64,000 bases of DNA. Source: Selaginella tamariscina. Taxonomy: Eukaryota; Streptophyta; Lycopodiopsida; Selaginellales; Selaginellaceae. This document shows positions 61,999 through 64,000 of the stretch, one piece after another. The first letter of the stretch is position 1. Each line of letters starts with the position of its first letter. The DNA is taken from NCBI GenBank assembly GCA_003024785.1, contig PUQB01000167.1:1-64000 (forward strand). The letters run 5' to 3'. Position numbers and translations under genes: made by a program. The notes below the pieces were generated by a model. That model made no database searches, was not told the origin of the DNA, and saw only the letters and a program-made list of their open reading frames with translations.

Positions 61999-62700
61999 CC
62001 AGAGTTATCTTGGAAGACTTAGCATTGCTCACGCAGGATGATGACGCCGAATGGCCACTTGGCAGCTATGTGTTGGCCCTTTGGGTTAAAACTCTGACAC
62101 TCATGCTTCTCCTTCTTCCGCTCCTACAGTACAGAATTGTCTCCAGCATCTTCGTCAAGTACAGAATGATCTTCGAGTTCATCTTCAACAGGCATAGGAA
62201 TGGTACAAGTGCACGCTGATGCTCATCATCAGCCAACACCTGCATACAAGGTTGGTGATCTCGTGTGGCTTTTTCTTCAGCATATCCGCACCAACAGGCC
62301 TTCTTTTAAGTTAGATTTTTAACAATTGGGCCCTTACATGATTGTGGTTGAGGTCAATCCTATAGCTTTCTGACTAGAGCTACCATTTATTGTGAAACTT
62401 CATCCTGACCTCTTTGTTGGAACCGTATCATCCTTCTTCTCTTCCTGGTCATGTTTCTTCTCCTCCCCCTTATGTGGTCATTGACGATGAACCTGAGTAC
62501 GAAGTTACAGCCATCCTTGATTCTCATCTTCATCGCCGCTAACTTCAATACTTAGTGGATTGTAAAGGTTATTTACTTACCAATCGCACTTGGGAACTTG
62601 CATCTAATTTATTCCATGCTTCTTCCAAGGTTGTTGCTTTCCATTAACGTTCTTATTAAACTATGTCCTCGGACTCGTGGAACTTGTCCTTAGGAAGTGT

Positions 62701-62991
62701 TGTTACGACCAATACAAAATACATGATATATCTACAGAATAAGGGACATTATTTTTAGTTCTTCCCTAGATTAACTCTTGGAGTATCATTTTTAGCTTAT
62801 GCCTAGATTAACTCTTGGAGTTGTGAATATAAAAGCTCCAACCTAATTGTTGTACAATTAGTTACTATTAACATCAGTCATCCTACGATCATTCTTGTTA
62901 TGTTCCTTATTCTTGTCTTGTTCCTTGCTCTTGCCTTGTTCTTGAATCAAGCCTCTTTGTTTTTATCTTACTCTTGAGTTGTGGCTTGACA
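62701..62991 (+). repeat. 3' LTR of the chromovirus
   Basis: Starts TGTTACGACC and ends near CTTGACA. The TATA box AATATAAAAGCTCC is kept. It is longer than the 5' LTR because of a repeated CTTGTTCCTTGCTCTTGC-type stretch. Confidence 0.85.
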
Positions 62992-64000
62992 ATACCATTA
63001 TACATGCCATAACTCTTAGGAAAGTTTAGGGCTAATAATGTTCGGCCACTGTCAACTTTTAAAGCCACATTGTATTTCATAGTCCACAATTAAAAGTCAT
63101 AGTCGTTTAATTATCCCTCACAAAAGCCACAATCAAACCTACATCCTTTACAAAAAGGCATATTTCATTTCCAAAACTACTTTACTCTTGTATTGCTCAT
63201 AAAGCCATGATGTTAAATGGCTTTTATCGTTAAAAGCCACATAGTTTTATAAGCTACAATTTTTGGTTTTAAATGATAAGGAACTTTAAATTTATAAATT
63301 TACTCTAGTTTTACTTCACATGTTTTTTACTTAAAATGTGCAAACCATTTAGCTATTATAATACTAAAAACAAGGGATCCTTATCTCATGTCACCAAAAA
63401 TTATTAACCCCTTTTGTACACCCTACCAAGGTTTCTTACATATACCCATATATGTACATATAATAGAAAGTACTTTTTAAATCCCTTCCCACATGTGTAG
63501 ATGCTTATGTACAAGATTTATATGTGAATCCCTAGGAGAATCGTGGACGAGAACATACTGAAGATTTACTAGTTGAAGTCAACTATGACATTTGTAACTC
63601 CACTATCGCACATTTTAAAGAGGTCCATTTTAATAAGTTTTATTAAGATTAAAAGGATGCTTGGGATCCACCTCAGATTTGTGTTGAGAATGCCACACGG
63701 AATTATCAATGTGTTTTTTTTTTACAAAAGATTTGTGTAGAAACATTGGAAAGAACACACGAACGTGACACCATACTTGTACAAATAGTTACGTTGTACA
63801 TATATAATGAAACTAATCAATGGATGCACCATATACCACACACTTGGACCACACAAATATGCAAAAACTCACACATGTACTCATCTAAAAAACCATTAAA
63901 CCCATGTATGGTTAGTCTCTTCACAACTACCAAGTGTTTTGCATGTGTTTTTTTCTGCTTCTTATGTCATTTTCCTCCTTCACACCAAGTTAAAGAGTAG
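62992..64000. other. AT-rich flank with dispersed AAAAGCCAC motifs
   Basis: No gene is supported. The word AAAAGCCAC or close variants occurs several times between 63,058 and 63,245, in both orientations (for example AAATGGCTTTTA), which hints at an old repeat. The remainder is unremarkable. Confidence 0.45.

Larger units (their letters stand above)
60356..62099 (+). mobile_element. Solo LTR (palindromic-end family), full-length plus copy
   Basis: 1,744 bp from TGTCATAG to CTCTGACA, flanked by perfect duplications CTCAT (60,351-60,355 and 62,100-62,104). It interrupts the integrase region of the chromovirus, whose sequence resumes directly after the second CTCAT. It contains the palindromic 5' end, the G-tract (about 60,737-60,748) and CATAAATAAGGTA, the 26-nt hairpin (61,231-61,256), and a 68-bp tandem duplication near its 3' end. 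It provides the uninterrupted reference for the nested pair at 42.6-46.1 kb. Confidence 0.92.
55835..62991 (+). mobile_element. Ty3/gypsy chromovirus with both LTRs, decayed, carrying a nested solo LTR
   Basis: Fossil element, plus strand. 5' LTR about 55,835-56,084; gag about 56,180-57,090 with a CCHC knuckle (CLYCGKAGHKVVEC); protease about 57,170-57,560; reverse transcriptase about 58,250-58,700 with a YLDD centre; RNase H about 59,000-59,350; integrase from about 59,650 (H2C2 region, then core); integrase tail and chromodomain about 62,220-62,650 on the far side of the insert; 3' LTR 62,701-62,991. The flanks ATACA and ATACC are near-matching 5-bp duplications. The integrase region is split at 60,356-62,099 by the solo LTR. 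LTRs differ visibly, including length, so it is of middling to old age. Breaks number roughly fifteen or more. Confidence 0.88.

Noticed and set aside
60356-62099. Simple MITE or hAT interpretation of the 1.7-kb repeats
   Set aside because: Target duplications are 5 bp (not 2-3 or 8), ends are TG...CA and a TATA-like site is present; a solo LTR fits better, with a Ginger-like element kept as an alternative.

Overview
The window looks like nuclear DNA of a vascular plant, most likely a lycophyte of the Selaginella type. This is an inference from gene style, not from a species match. The pentatricopeptide-repeat (PPR) pseudogene carries the 'AYAQNGH..EA' repeat wording typical of Selaginella PPR proteins. 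Introns in the receptor-kinase gene and the chalcone-synthase relic are only 46-64 nt. Ty3-type chromoviruses, a hAT transposon and a plant-type tRNA-His are also present. Most of the window is AT-rich, microsatellite-rich intergenic DNA. Coding islands and one repeat family are visibly more GC-rich.

Layout. 1-8,800: AT-rich DNA with a foldback repeat, two MITE-like copies, exon-like islands of an unknown decayed gene, an N-terminal chalcone-synthase (type III polyketide synthase) relic and an orphan exon-like island. About 8,800-14,400: an old, heavily decayed Ty3/gypsy element on the plus strand, with a solo LTR of another family inside it. 14,400-20,400: AT-rich DNA with a duplicated exon-like 77-bp segment. 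20,500-25,500: a small gene-like relic, a five-exon minus-strand gene of unknown function with a tiny uORF touching its start codon, and an intact nuclear tRNA-His(GTG). 25,571-27,187: a PLS-type PPR pseudogene. About 28,000-39,000: a relic related to the 8.8-14.4 kb element, split by a younger, nearly full-length minus-strand Ty3/gypsy element (29,074-38,114) that carries extra open frames between integrase and its 3' LTR.

39,855-46,180: a hAT-type transposase gene on the minus strand, split by two solo LTRs of one family, one inside the other in opposite orientation. 47,522-48,022: a 3' remnant of an LRR receptor gene. 51,069-54,252: a 12-exon malectin-like/LRR receptor kinase, complete in architecture but with one apparent frame break in the kinase. 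55,835-62,991: a decayed chromovirus with both LTRs, itself carrying another solo LTR.

The most distinctive content is the 1.7-kb TG...CA repeat family. Four copies are present at 10.1, 42.6, 44.0 and 60.4 kb, each with its own perfect 5-bp target duplication and none with internal sequence. The family has a palindromic 5' end. The three long copies also share a 26-nt hairpin whose stem is unchanged while its loop varies. The insertion order is readable from nesting: host element first, solo LTR second, and a second solo LTR into the first. No pathway or operon links the host genes; they are independent units in repeat-rich DNA.
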